DNA of 64,000 bases, taken from Rehmannia glutinosa (lineage: Eukaryota; Streptophyta; Magnoliopsida; Lamiales; Orobanchaceae). The notes under the pieces were generated by a model, which saw only the letters and a list, made by a program, of their open reading frames with translations, did no database searches and had not been told where the DNA came from. Location of the stretch: assembly GCA_016081115.2 (NCBI GenBank), contig JABTTQ020001087.1, positions 186,001 to 250,000 on the forward strand, given 5' to 3'. Of the stretch, positions 1-11,799 are shown one piece after another. The position numbers and the translations under genes are program-made. The first letter of the stretch is position 1, and every line of letters begins with the position of its first letter.

Positions 1-2640
1 CCCCCTTTTTTTTGTTTGTAAAAAGGTTTTTTTAGGCTCATTGGACTTTGTTTGCACTTCGTTTTGCTTCCGTACGCCTTGAACTATTTTTTTTGTTTTT
101 TTTTATACCTTATTTTTATCATTTTCTCTTTTCGTCTTTCTTCTATAGCAGTATTGAAACATATAAAAAATTTATTTTGAAATAATAAAATTTGATAAAC
201 AATTGAGTTACTTCAAATTGAAACAATTGAGTTATCTCACTAATTGAGTTATTTTACAAATGAAATAAAGGAGTTATTTAATATTGAAATTATTTTCAAT
301 GTTTAATAGTGGCAGACCTTGACTCGGTTGGCATTTAATCTGCATTGTTTCGTCTTCTTTCACTCTTCCGAAATTTCTTTTTGATTGCTGAAAGTGCAAA
401 TCTTTGGAATGAGTATGTCAATTACTTCAAAGTTGATGTCATTGTTATTTTCTTCTCATTGTCCACTGTGGTATACTAGTGCTGGAATTGTCTCCATGTG
501 TTAACAAGAAGCAATAAAACTGTATTAGCTGAAACACATTTGAAACATCTTTCAAACAACTACATAAATTAATAAATTGGCAATTAATTTGTATTAGCTA
601 AAACATGTTTGGTACATGCAAGAATCAACTTTGAAACAACTCTAAAACATGTTTGAAATATTTTTGAAACACATTTGAAATAATTTTGGAAATTAATAAG
701 AGAAACAATAACATTGTACAAGTTGAAACATGTTCGAGACAATATTGAAACAACCTTGAAAAATCAGTTGAAAAAATTGCAGATAAATGGTTAAGTGTGA
801 AATAATTTCATTGCAAATATGAAGCAAAAACGTTTTGAAACAATTTTAAAACTATTCTAAAATAATTTTGAAACAACTTTGAAACGATTTGAATCAGAAA
901 GCATGCATCAGGTTCAACTAACACAAATGCACAAATTTAAGATAGAACCGTCGATTTCATGTACAATATATAGATTTTTTTTAATTTCATAAATAAAACA
1001 ATAAAAATAGTATTAGAGAAAACAATGTTTTTCAGAAGCAATAAATTTCAACGAAATACGCAATGTGTTTCGGATCAAAAGTTCTTAAGTAACTTGATTA
1101 TTTTTTGTCTCTGGTTTTTTGCTATGATTTTCTGCGATTTACTTCGTTCTTCTTCTTATTGTTTGCTGCAAATTTATTTTTAATACTAGAAACTAGAAAT
1201 GGAATATAGACACACAACCATATACATGACCTTATGTTTTGTTTAAAGTTTAAGTTGCAATTTTGGCAAGGTATGTTTGGCCAATTTGTTATTCGGATAA
1301 AAATGCTTCTTTTGAATTTCGAAGCCTCATGAATGATATTTTTGCACCATAACATCCTTCACAATCATTTATATAATTTTATTGATGATGTGCTTGTTGT
1401 AGAAAATCTATAGATAAGCACAAGACACATTTACAAGTTTTTCTAATCTTATGAAAATAAACGGTTTAGTTGTTTCACCTTTGAAATAAAGCATTTTCAA
1501 ACAAACATTATCTTCGTAAAAGAAAAAAAATTACATTATCTTTGACCGGAAATATTACAAAGATTTTTAGATTTTATATATATACATGATCTTTACGTTT
1601 AGGAGTAAATTTCCTCAGCAAATCTTTGACCGTAATATATTACAAAGATTTTTAGAGTCTTTAATTTATATTTCTGATTTGAGGTTTAGTGAATTTTACC
1701 TTTTTAAAATATCATGATTATTTATTAGGGATAATTATAAAAACTCCCTGAGGTTTGGACTAATTACAAAAAAATCCAAATATGTTTTAAAATTATAAAA
1801 GAAAACTCCCTCAGACGATCTTTACGGTTTAGTTGTTTCACCTCAGTTTGAAAAAATAAATATAATCAACTGATGTATATACATGTATTTATTTCTTTTT
1901 AATTTCTTATCCACAAAACAATAAATTTAATTAGTGTTTACTTTAATAAAATATATTATCAAGAAAAGAAATTTATAATTTCAAATGTTTCAGTGCTCTT
2001 GTAGAATTATATTTTACTTTTCTTAATTTTCTTGATTAATTTTTGTACTAATTTTTACATTTAATTAAAATAAAAGAATACATTTAAAAATAAAAATGGC
2101 AATTATAAGGTAAATAAAACTATCTACACACATAAATATATACTCTAAGATAAGTTTTTATATAAAAATTAATAAAATATATTTTTACAAAATATTATAA
2201 ATCTACAAGAAATTGAAAAAAGAGGATGAAATTATAAAGTAAATACTAAAGTAATACTATTGAAATATATTTTTATGGTTAAAGAATTGAAAATGAGATA
2301 AAATACGTATATGTACATTTAAGTCTTATTAATATGTGACAAAGTGAAAATCGTGTAAAATTTAAATAGCAAAGTGAACATAGTGCAAATTTCAGATGGC
2401 AATGTGCAACAATATCCAACTAATTTGAGATGAAAGACACATTTGTCCCATATGGTCGAATCCTCGACAAATATTCCACCTAGGTGGTTATGTGCAAAAC
2501 CCAGGAGTTCAGTAGACAAACTGAAACTCGAATTATTTTATTTTATACACTAAATGACCATATGTATTCCACAGTTTCATGGGTTAAATATTATCTTTTA
2601 CCCTTTATAATTACATTATCCAAATTTCCTAAATATTACA
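1..2640. other. AT-rich intergenic DNA, no gene seen
   Basis: No convincing coding frame on either strand. From about 180 to 900 the DNA is filled with degenerate copies of a motif like 'TTGAAACAA', which looks like decayed simple-sequence or transposon DNA. A short direct duplication built on 'TCTTTGACCG' and 'TTACAAAGATTTTTAGA' occurs near 1541-1573 and again near 1623-1656. Part of 1730-1830 ('AAACTCCCTGAGG') looks like dispersed plant repeat DNA, but I cannot assign it to a family. Confidence 0.6.
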
Positions 2641-2689
2641 AATAGCCAAATGTAAATAGAGGAAAGATAACAAAAAACCCTCCACCAAC

Positions 2690-2872
2690 CTTCAGTTTCT
2701 ACAGCGCTCTCTCTCTTTCTCACTCACAGACGCACCAGCTCTAAAGCTCTTACTCTTTCAGTCTTTTGGTTGACTGGAGAATCGGTTTTGCTCTAATACA
2801 ACAGTTCAGTGGATCAGGGTTTTCTCAACCCAATCCATTTCGGCTTTTGGTTTCTCGTCCTCAGTTTTGGTA
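2690..2872 (+). promoter_or_regulatory. Possible CT-rich 5' leader exon of the MBD gene
   Basis: A locally CT-rich, less AT-rich segment resembles a plant 5' untranslated leader. It is followed by a candidate donor (TTTTG|GTACTC) near 2870. The next obvious plus-strand gene is the CW/MBD gene, whose first coding exon opens at an acceptor 12 nt before its ATG. A non-coding first exon must therefore lie upstream, and this is the best candidate. If so, intron 1 would be about 5.3 kb and full of repeats. This is inference; no transcript evidence is visible. Confidence 0.3.
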
Positions 2873-3004
2873 CTCCCTTCAACTCTTATCATTCTGATTA
2901 TGTAGGATTCGTGATGATCAATATATTTTTATTTGGATTTCTCTTATCCCCATTCCTGATTAATATGTTTTTCTGAATGTTTGTCTCTGTTTACATATGA
3001 ACAT

Positions 3005-3027
3005 TCACACACACACACACACACACA
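3005..3027. repeat. (CA)n microsatellite
   Basis: Uninterrupted CA dinucleotide run. Confidence 0.95.
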
Positions 3028-3208
3028 AATGCATGTGTTTAATTTTGCATCTCATCCAAAATTTGTTTTTGAGGCAAAATGAAAAAGAAACAATGACAAA
3101 AATAAACAAACATTGCAGCAAAGGATATTGTTTATTAGCGAAAAAGAAAAAAAAAACAATGTCTCCTTTATGGTGAATTTCAGATATTGTTTTAGCCTGA
3201 GATGATAG

Positions 3209-5300
3209 AACAAAACTCACGTTAGGCTCGCTGGGATGGCCTCCAGCTAAAATCCTCTGATGCTTAAGTTAGTTTGGTCACGAGGTCTAATGAGAGTGAA
3301 TAAAGAGATTATATGGAATCATGACTATTATCTGGTGCTTCTTGGATTGGAGGGTATTTATAGTCACCGGTGGTTTTATGTCGTACCGTTAGCGTACATG
3401 TCCCCCCGTTGATTTCTTTTTAGAGTCATGTTCGCCTTATTTTTAGCTTCACCGCAAGTGTACGGTTTAGTTTATAGAATAGGGTAAGCAAGGTCGTATC
3501 CACAGAGACTAATAAATTAATGTGCTAAGTATTGAACTAATTAAGATAGTCTTATTTTTATTTAGACGATCGTAATTGGATGATTGTTGTGGAGGTAAAG
3601 ACAAGAATAACCACAAAAACACAAGATGAAAAATAATGGAATTATCAAGAGAATGAAATGGATTCCCGGATTATGGTTTCAATTAATATTCCTCTTGTTG
3701 TCCGATTTAATCAAAGCCAAAGTTATTATCAATACACCTATAAGACGATCACAACGGTATTTTATCCTCCCTCTCGAGATGTATATAAAGTGTAGATTGA
3801 AATATCTATGCTAGATCTCTACTCAACATAAGATACACAACTCCCAAATGCACAAAAGATCAAATGTCCTCACAAAAATCTACAAACCTCTCGATTCATG
3901 CAAATATTCGTGTCAAGTACTCAAGATCTAATATTGAAACTCATCTCTCGAATTATGAATCAATATATCAAACATGTTAAATCATTGGCCAAGTGATAAA
4001 ACAAGAATAAGCTCAAAGTACTCAAATAGACTTCAAGACAATAACTTCAACTAAGATTAAAACATTCAACAAAAGTTCAATTAATCTACTTCCAAAACCC
4101 GGAAATCACAAGAAGTTTAGCTACTCATTAAAAATAAACAACTCATAGACAAATTGTTCATATTCATGACAAGCTAAAATGAAAGATTAAAGCACAAAGA
4201 ATGAGAAAACTTAGGGAAATGGATAATCTCTCGATTTATCTTCAATCCTCAAGCTCCGATTCGACCCGATTCTTCTCTTGATTCTTCCTTGATGAAGTTG
4301 AGCTATTTCTTGTGTTCTTGGGTCTTTTCCGCACCTTTCCTCCCTGGTGTGCGCCCAAGAAGTGGTATTTATACCATTTTGGAAGTTTAGGTCAATTTCT
4401 TTGTCATTTTTGGAGTTTTTCAAGCACGCACGGTCGTGCGCCCACGCACGGCTACCCGTGCGCCATTTCGTAGAAAAACACCCAGTCTCAGAGCACGCAC
4501 GGTCGTGCTCCCACGCACGGTCTACCCGTGCGCCATCCTATAGAAAACATCCAGTCTGCAGAGGGCGCACGGGTCGTGCGCCCACGCACGGGTTACCCGT
4601 GAGCCACCCAAACGTCCGAATTTGCTTGCGGGGTCTTCATAAGAGTTGTAGCCCTCTCTCTTATCTTTCCATAGCCACTTGAATCACCTCAATATCAATT
4701 TTGTAGAGAGAGTTATGGCCAAAATACTAAACCCTGCCAGTCTTTAGAAATTCCATACGCGTTTGGATGTTCCTCGAGATAAATCTCCTTGTTGTTTGAT
4801 CATCCATGCTTCTTTTGACACACGACTCATCACTATGACTCTAGACTCCACATAGTTGGCTTCCAATTGGGTGTAATCGCTCGATTCTTGATGATTCTAG
4901 GTAGCAATGCTCGTATTTGTCACAAAATCACTCCAAATATCGTTAAATTCCTACAAAACAAGCAAGCGTAATATCTTTTTCCACAAAGAGCGAATATATA
5001 CCATTTCATACACGTTATTGCATGTTTAATCACCATTTTAGTCATATTTATACCTCAAAATACATGCAAAACTCACACCTATCAAGTCACTTCTTAGCTC
5101 TTCATTTGCAGTAAGTCTGGAGTTTCAAATTGAAAAGGCTCTTAAGCGAGATCTTCTCAACTTTCCAATTTGACCTTCAGCTAGCCTACAAAAGACTACT
5201 GGAGAAAAATCCGGCGCTAACACTCCGACGATCAAGTTAGTTCTAGTGTATAAAAATATGAAAAACTGATATATGAGATGATCGGGGCTTTTCTACATAC
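3209..5300. repeat. Composite repeat with an inner non-coding insertion
   Basis: Text on both sides of an inner block reads like one older repeat ('GCTCGCTGGGATGG' near 3228; 'CTCCGACGATCAAGTTAG' near 5220). The inner block, roughly 3434-5091, begins 'CTTCACCGCAAGTGTACGG' and ends '...CACACCTATCAAG', with no coding frame. It carries the three-copy GC-rich tandem array listed separately. It looks like a non-autonomous retroelement or its remnant, but I see no terminal repeats or clear target duplication and give no family. Confidence 0.4.
4420..4600. repeat. About 70-bp tandem repeat, three copies, GC-rich
   Basis: Three successive units begin near 4422, 4493 and 4564. Each contains 'CACGCACGG', 'GTCGTGC' and 'TACCCGTG' words and then a 'CAGTCT'-type spacer. 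Each unit is itself partly palindromic (GCACG/CGTGC). The frame open through it on the plus strand is a by-product of the repeat. Confidence 0.8.
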
Positions 5301-5465
5301 CTCCTCATTTTATACTTTCTTACCATGTCCTTGGTGCCCCATATGGCTGATTATGATTGGTAGTCAAAAAGAATGAAAGCCAGCGTTAGGTCAACCTAAG
5401 GAACTAGTCACTTCTGTCAGCTCGACTCTGAAAATAGTTGCTTCATGTCGAGTCGATTTTCTAAA

Positions 5466-5890
5466 ACATTAAATGCTTGGTAGGTCGGCCCGTGCCTTTA
5501 GTAACTCCTCGTCAGGTCAGCCATGCTTTTAGTAACTCCTTGTCAGGTCGGCCACCTCGAATCCTGGATATCCTTTTATTCACTTCTACCTTTATTAAAT
5601 GTTTGTCAGGTCGGCCCGTGCCTATAGTAACTCTTTGTCAGGTCAGCCATGCTTTTAGTAACTCTTTGTCAGGTCGGCCACCTCGGATCCTGGATATCAT
5701 TTGATTCACTTCTACCTTCATTAAATGCTTGTTTGGTCAGTCCATGCCTTTAGTATCTCCTCATCAGGTCAGGCATGCTTTTAGTAACTCCCTGTCAGGC
5801 CGGCCACCTCGAATCCTGGATATCTTTTGATTTGCTTCTACCTTTATTAGATGCTTGTCAGGTCGACCGCATCACGAGTTACTTTTGGCA
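5466..5890. repeat. About 126-bp tandem repeat, ~3.3 copies
   Basis: Units start at the 'AGGTCGGCCCGTGCC'-type word near 5482, 5607 and 5733. Each unit contains 'TTTTAGTAACTC', 'GGCCACCTCG' and 'CACTTCTACC'. Within a unit there is a shorter internal period of roughly 37 bp based on 'GTCAGGTCGGCC'. The open plus-strand frames here are produced by the repeat. 5890-6300 continues with related 'AGGTC' words and no gene. Confidence 0.8.
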
Positions 5891-6307
5891 GGTCGGCCCT
5901 TTATATTCCTACTCAGTACTTTACTTGCTTTGGTTAAAAAGGGTCGCCCACCTTTATAAACTCAGGACTTGACTTCAGGTCTGCCGTCGTGTTAGACCCT
6001 GAACGAACTAGCTCTTCCAAGAGGTCGGTTATTGATCCCATCTTTGATCAGGTCTACCCTTTAATGAGCTTGGCTAAGTACAAGGTCTTAAACTTTAAAG
6101 AAAGTCTTGGGCTTGACAGATCTGTGCTACGAGCCAATTAAATCGTATCAAACCTTTTTGTACCAAATCTTTCCCACACGTCGGATATTGACTTTGCTAA
6201 ATCGAATGTTCCCTCTCCTTTGACCAGGTCTTGTCCTTGAGGTCTTGTACTGTGCCGAATCACAGATCTACCCAGTGATCGGGCCGGGTGGGGCTCTGTC
6301 TATATAT

Positions 6308-6465
6308 ATAATAGTGGTAATGGGTCAAAATGACCATTTCTATAATGAAAATTGAAAACTAGCCATCTTTTGAAAACAAAATACTTTTTGACCATTTTGG
6401 TAGAACAAAAGACATTCATAACATTCTAGCATGCTTGTTTGATATTTGATCTATTTCTCTAGCAC

Positions 6466-6547
<82 letters not shown>

Positions 6548-6995
6548 CATCTTACTCTCTCTTTCAAATTTCTTAAAAATTTTCCAGAAAATATTTACTA
6601 AAACCGTTTATGGGTATCTCGAAAATGGTATTAAACTCTTTCAATATTTCGTTTGTTAGACGTAAATTTGTATAGATATTAAACTTTTTCACAAATTTTA
6701 AAATGCGTAAGTTTGGACACGTGCTTGTTACTCGCCATTGAGTTACATATAACTCGATATCAAGTTATTGTAGCTCGACATCGAAGTTCATCAGGCTACT
6801 GATGTCGAAGTTCTTGCCATCGAGCTACAATGTCGAAGTTACGAGCTATAGTACCGGAGTTAAATTGTGTTAGTGTAATTAAATTGACTCAAGGGCAAAT
6901 TGAGTTTTTTACGAGTCAAATGGCTAAAAAACACGTGTTTGATAAAAACGACTAAAAACATTTTGACATTATGGCAAGTGCTAAAAACCTAGTCA
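6308..6995 (+). repeat. Dispersed 0.7-kb repeat, copy A
   Basis: Shares ordered landmarks with the reverse complement of 20838-21560. One end carries 'AATGGGTCAAAATGACC'. Inside are 'GGGTATTTCGAAAATGG'-like text, a stretch rich in 'GTAGCTCGACA' and 'GAGTTAC' words, and 'GACTCAAGGGCAAATTG'. The other end reads 'GCTAAAAACCTAG'. No coding frame and no terminal inverted repeats were found, so it is a non-autonomous element of unknown class. Confidence 0.75.
6473..6547. repeat. (CT)n-(AT)n compound microsatellite
   Basis: CT run with one interruption, passing directly into an AT run. It lies inside dispersed repeat copy A; the other copy lacks it at the same place. Confidence 0.95.
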
Positions 6996-6999
6996 TATA

Positions 7000-8182
7000 A
7001 TATGTATATTATATATAGAAGACACGGATCGTTTGGTTGTTAGGTCCTTTCGATAGTGATCAAGAGTAATTTGGTGATTTCAGGCTTTGACCAATTTTTG
7101 TTCAGACAATATTGGCATGAGCTTTTGTTTTTATTTGCTTCTTTTTTAGCAAATGATTTTTTTTGTAATAGCTTCAATTTGTGTGTTAATTGTGCTTCCA
7201 TGTTTTTTATTTTTTCTTTGTTATTATTATTCTTTTCTGGTATGTGTGTGAAGCATTTTTTATAATTATCTGCATATAGATGATGTTTTGAATTTGTCTT
7301 GTTTACTCTTCATAGAAAATAATACAAAATTGTAATACACCATCTAAATGAGAAGTACATATTTCATTTATTCATGTCATGTCTTAAACTGAAGAATAAA
7401 ATAATGTTTGATTTAAACTGTAATATTTCTCTTGGTTTGCATAGTTATAGTAAATTATGATGTTCCCTGAGATGGCTTTATGTAGGATTATGCTAGTGTC
7501 TTGTGATGCTATTAAAATTGGGTTAAAGCCTCTTGTATACATTAAGATACCTTGTAAATGTCATTTGGTACTAGACTCATAAGTACTGCTGGAACGATAT
7601 GTTCAACTCTGTTTTGACAATGAAAAAGGCCTTGAGTTTCAAGGCACACAAAAGGTTCTTCCATTTACTCCCGCGTATTGTGGGAGAAAAACAACAACAT
7701 GACATCTGGATTGCGAATCAAGACTCTTGTAATCCATTTGTATGTTTTTATTTGTTTTAGAATTGCAAACACCAAAGCTTTTCGACACTCATCTTTTTTT
7801 CAGCTAATGAGTATAAATGACATCTAGATGTTGTTTAATTATTTTCCGTCCAGAGACACTTGAAGTTATGTAGTATGACAAGTCCAACCCCATATAACTG
7901 TATTTACCTTATAGCGGGTAATAATATGACATGATTTATGCCAACACATGCCCAGTAGGAATAACTAAGAGGGACGATGACGTGGAGGTGTTACAGACGC
8001 GCCTTCGACACCTAAACTACCTATGTGAATAATAGATCATAAATGAATAACATGACACCAACACGTTTTTCACAGTTCAATTTAGGAAACTTGAGTATCA
8101 ATTGGATTTTCTTGTTTATTTTATATTTGTCTTTAGAAGCGAACAATTGTCACAAGTAGATTTCTTTTTTCTCTTATGGCAG
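7000..8182 (+). other. Non-coding, probably intron 1 of the MBD gene
   Basis: T-rich plus-strand sequence of intron character, ending in a pyrimidine-rich acceptor (TTATGGCAG) at 8182. No coding similarity seen. Whether it is intron or upstream DNA depends on the leader exon proposed at 2690-2872. Confidence 0.4.
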
Positions 8183-8194
8183 TTTTACAAGGAA

Positions 8195-9603
8195 ATGGCA
8201 CAAGAACTAAGTGTGACGGCCAAAACAGTCTGGGATTCTGTAAAGTTGTATACAGTTCAGTGCAGCGAATGTTCGAAATGGAGGCTCATACCGACAAAGG
8301 AAAAGTATGAGAAAATAAGAGAAAGGATTTTCGAAGAATCTTTTCAATGCCAAAAGGTTCGTGAGTGGCGAGAGAACATATCTTGTGATGATGACTCTGA
8401 TGTTAATCAGGATGGCAGCTTGTGTTGGGCGATTGACAAACCGAGCATCCCTCAAACTCCTCCTGGCTGGCAACGAATTATGAGGCTCAGAGCTGAAGGA
8501 GGCACCAAGTTTGCTGATATGTAAGTAGCTTATAATACTTTTTGTTATTTTATATGTTTGAAGTTGAATTAAGGATTGTATGCTGTATGTTGAATATTCT
8601 GATTGTCGCGTCTTAATAACAGCTATTATGTGTCACCATCTAACAAGAGGCTGCGTTCCATGGTCGAACTTGACAGGTAAAGTATTTCAGTGATTGTTAA
8701 ATAATAATGACTTAGCTTAATTCTCGATCTGTGAAAATCCAAAATCATTAACTGCTGAAGGATGTTTGTTTTGGAATTAATATTCTTTGGATAATAATCG
8801 TTGGAAGGCTTTTTTTTGCTACTTCGTGTTTTTAGATACCTTTCTCAGCATCCGAAATATCAACAAGAAGGTGTCAGCATTTCTCGGTTTTCTTTCCAAT
8901 CCCCAGTACCGTTAGATGCTGACTATGTTGCCAAACGTCGAGCTGTTTCAGCCTCTTCCAAAGATATGACTGGTATTCTGTTATAATAGTACTTTCTTGT
9001 CCTTAAAATTTTCGGATTTAATAAAAGTGTTGTTGTTACACATCGTGATTTTTTCTCAACTAAGACTTTTTATATCAAGATTGAAACTTGGTAGATGATA
9101 ACATATGAAATACTCTGACTCCTAAGTAGATTTAGATTTGCATTCTAATAGTGTGCATTTTTCTATCTATTCTCAGTGGCATATTGTGCATTAAAGAGTC
9201 CAAAATATTAATTTCTACATCGGTTGCGTATTTAACAGATATAAAAAGTTTTTATTCTACATCGGTTCTTTAAGCAACCGATATAAAGTTTTACATCGCC
9301 TTTTGCATAACGTTCAACATTGTTACGATTGCAACTGATGTAAAATTCATTTTCGACATCAGTTTATGCCCAATGTAAAATATCCTAGGCCTCATTCTAC
9401 ATCGGTTATCAAACCGATGTAGGAAGGCCCTACAACCGATGTAAAAAAGGTTTTTGTATTAGTGCGGTCCTAAAAAAAATTGTTATGTTTTGTTTGTTGC
9501 AGTCAATCCCATTCCAAATATTTCTCCATCTGTGAATGTGAACTCACACTGCGATGGTCCAAACAAAGCAATTCCTGAGGTGAAGGCTACTGCTGAAAGT
9601 TGA
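8195..9603 (+). CDS. CW-type zinc finger + methyl-CpG-binding domain protein (MBD2/4-like)
   Basis: Four coding exons: 8195-8520, 8623-8676, 8836-8972 and 9503-9603. All junctions are GT/AG and phases agree, giving about 205 residues. Residues 21-66 form a CW zinc finger: Cys23, Cys26, Cys52 and Cys64, with the signature 'CSKWR'. Residues about 83-160 form a plant MBD ('TPPGWQR', 'YYVSPSNKRLRS', 'ELDRYLSQHP'). Plant proteins with this order (Arabidopsis MBD1/2/4/12 group) are nuclear chromatin readers; CW domains of related proteins bind histone H3 tails. Binding to methylated CpG cannot be assumed, as several plant MBDs do not bind it. The ATG at 8195 is chosen because it lies 12 nt after an acceptor and starts the family-like sequence. 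The stop is followed by GTAATA, a possible 3'UTR intron with an acceptor near 9678. No frame damage. Confidence 0.9.
9210..9464. mobile_element. CACTA-like fragment in MBD intron 4
   Basis: Contains several 'ACATCGGTT' words in both orientations (near 9219, 9257, 9403; inverse near 9275, 9413, 9432), a subterminal pattern typical of plant CACTA elements. The right side ends 'TATTAGTG', i.e. CACTA in inverse. I cannot find a matching CACTA start on the left, so the left end is lost or diverged. It sits within the 530-nt last intron and does not disturb the splice sites. Confidence 0.6.
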
Positions 9604-9830
9604 GGTAATAATTTATAATTCACCATGTTTGTAAATGTAGCCATGGCTTTATTTGTTTTCTCCTGTACTTATATGCAGGTTGAGGGAGCAGGAGATCTAG
9701 TTAGGATCTGTTTGTGAATTTATTTGAAATGTGGATTTGTGTATGTGAAATAAATGTGGTTGGTAAATGTATTGTATGTGGAGGTGTTTTTTAAACTCAT
9801 TGTTGAGACCTTACATTATTGATTATTTAG
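9604..9830 (+). other. 3' untranslated region of the MBD gene
   Basis: Follows the TGA at 9601-9603. An 'AAATAAATG' word near 9747 could serve as poly(A) signal. The exact end cannot be set from sequence alone. Confidence 0.4.
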
Positions 9831-9989
9831 AAATAGACAATGGACAACCAAAATTTATTGGATTTGAGAGCTTGTATTAGGATAATATAGGAGGGTTAAA
9901 CGTACTTCAAACAATGGTGGTTTTCTTGGTTTTACATGATGGAAATTGTGTGGAGGTTGGATAGTTCCTTAATACATGTTTTGTTTTAT

Positions 9990-10380
9990 TTATTAAATAA
10001 GAATATTAACGACGGAAAATCCCATCGTTAAAAGTAAGAAATCGTCGCTAAGAAAAGATACCAACAGATTACCGACGGATATGGGACATAGCTAAATTTT
10101 TTGTTGTTAAGATTTTAATTACCGAGTAAATGTCTGTCGTTGTATATTAACGGCGGAAATATCCATCGTACGGTTTCCTTATTTCTGTCGTTACGTTTTC
10201 ATAATCCGGGAAAGCTCCATAAGTCTGTCAATTTCTTTTCCAATGATGTTATTGATATAACTAATGACGGACAATATACCAATGGAATTTCCGTCACATA
10301 TTATAACAACATGAAGATTTTGTCGTTAATTTTGACACAACAACCGCCGAATTATATATGTCGTTGATTTCAAGTTTCTC
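9990..10380. repeat. Repeat rich in 'GACGGA' / 'CCGTCG' words
   Basis: Repeated short words (ACGACGGAAA, CCGACGGAT, GGCGGAAAT, TTCCGTC) in both orientations, like the subterminal repeats of plant CACTA or MITE elements. A weaker relative lies at 13630-13960 ('TACCGACGAAAAATCCC'). No ends or coding frame could be defined. 10380-10790 holds nothing I recognise. Confidence 0.45.
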
Positions 10381-10789
10381 ATTCAGAGACGAAAACTAAA
10401 TCCACGGCTATCTTGATAGTATTGTTTAAAATAATATTTGTATTTTTGTTCACACTTAGTCCTCACATCAAGGCTATCACAATGCTCCAACCAGTGCCGC
10501 CAGTGCTCTCCAGCACACAATCTGGCCTCACGTTTCTTGAAGCTATGGATAAATCAAATCGATATAACACTTAGCAACCTGGGGCATGAAAGCATTATGC
10601 ACATATATCGTAAATGGTCTCGCCCCATCTACAATGCTTCTGCAAACATGCATAAAAGGATAATTAATGAGAATGTTAGATATAATCTCAAAGATACAAT
10701 TTTCTGCACATATTACACTCTTACTCGAGTAGCCTTAATTGACTTTACTCTTTTCTTGCTATTTCTCACAGATTGATTTACATTGTGAT

Positions 10790-10915
10790 GGTCACTTGAT
10801 CCCTCTCGGGGATATGTTCTCTCTTGATCCCTCTCGAGATGATCTCTTTGATCCCACTTGGGATTGCACTCTTGATCCCTTTTTGGGATGATCTTTTTTA
10901 TCCCACTTGGGGATA
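10790..10915. repeat. Tandem 'TTGATCCC..GGGAT' repeat
   Basis: About five imperfect copies of a ~22-bp unit containing TTGATCCC and its near-inverse GGGATGATC. No coding content. Confidence 0.75.
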
Positions 10916-10931
10916 CTTAAAATGAAACATA

Positions 10932-11012
10932 TTTAAGCATATTTACAGAAATGATTCACCGGCCATCATTAAAATTTTATTTTCCCAGCTAATTCAAAGT
11001 CTCTGGTAAGTC
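10932..11012 (+). repeat. 80-bp dispersed repeat, copy 1
   Basis: Shares 'AGCATATTTA', 'GATTCACCGGCCATCATTAA' and 'GCTAATTCAAA' in the same order with 18951-19040. The second copy directly follows a LINE relic, so this may be a piece of the same retroelement family. Confidence 0.75.
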
Positions 11013-11430
11013 CATTTTTTGGCATGAGTCGAGGTTTAAATTTACACTTCTTTTTTTTCTTAAACAAACTTAAAGATATTAAATAATAAAATAAAGAATA
11101 ATATGCAATATAAATAGTTCTATAATTTTATTTTAGTTAAAATAATAGGACATTCTCACATTCATGTTCAAAAATTCAAATAGTTATTTAAATATAACTC
11201 GCCTTATAATTTGACAGCAAAAATATTTATCAAGTCTATACAAATACTAATTCTGGCAGGCCCCTTTTTGTGATTTTTTTGCCTTTTTAATTTGAGAAAA
11301 TTTAATTTAGGGCCTTAAGAAAATATTAAATATTATAGCTAGCAACTAGGAAGGCTACAAGGGCCAAAGGAATATGGACTCTACTTTTAATTTTTAATTC
11401 AAATCATAAAATATAAAAAATAAATCGTGC

Positions 11431-11503
11431 AGTTATGGGGGCTCGAACCCCGGTGCGTAAACTTTAAAGGTTTTAAGGTGGGGAACATAACCACTATGCA
11501 AGA
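11431..11503 (-). repeat. tRNA-derived SINE-like head
   Basis: On the minus strand an A-box-like word (TAGTGGTTATG, near 11496-11486) is followed about 40 nt later by a B box (GGGTTCGAGCCC, near 11449). This is the internal RNA polymerase III promoter layout of tRNAs and SINEs. The surrounding stems do not fold into a convincing tRNA cloverleaf by eye, so I prefer a SINE or tRNA pseudogene. The flanking 11015-11600 is AT-rich and non-coding. Confidence 0.5.
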
Positions 11504-11799
11504 CTCATATTTTGTTCAGTGTGTTATTTGTTTTATATACGTCATATTTATAAGAGTTAATTTTTTTGGGCCTGAGTCGACCGACTCCTTCGACTAATAG
11601 AAGGAACGGCCCTGGTTGGTAGGGAATTACAAATTACAATTTAACACTAATAATAATACACATAATTTCTACTACACAAAGACTTGTTATATTACATCCA
11701 AATTGGCTAAAAAAACATGTATTTTCAAATATGGCTAAAAGAAAATATTGTTACTACACCACAAAGGCCAAAAAATCGGTCCACTGTTGAAATAATCCC

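Noticed and set aside
4347..4682. 111-codon plus-strand frame rich in His/Arg/Ala
   Set aside because: Created by the ~70-bp tandem repeat; the peptide simply repeats the DNA unit.
5477..5704. Plus-strand frame with repeating 'LSGRP' peptide
   Set aside because: The 126-bp tandem repeat has a length divisible by three, which keeps the frame open without selection.
11431..11503. Minus-strand tRNA gene
   Set aside because: A and B boxes are present but no clear acceptor stem or anticodon arm; kept as a SINE-like relic.
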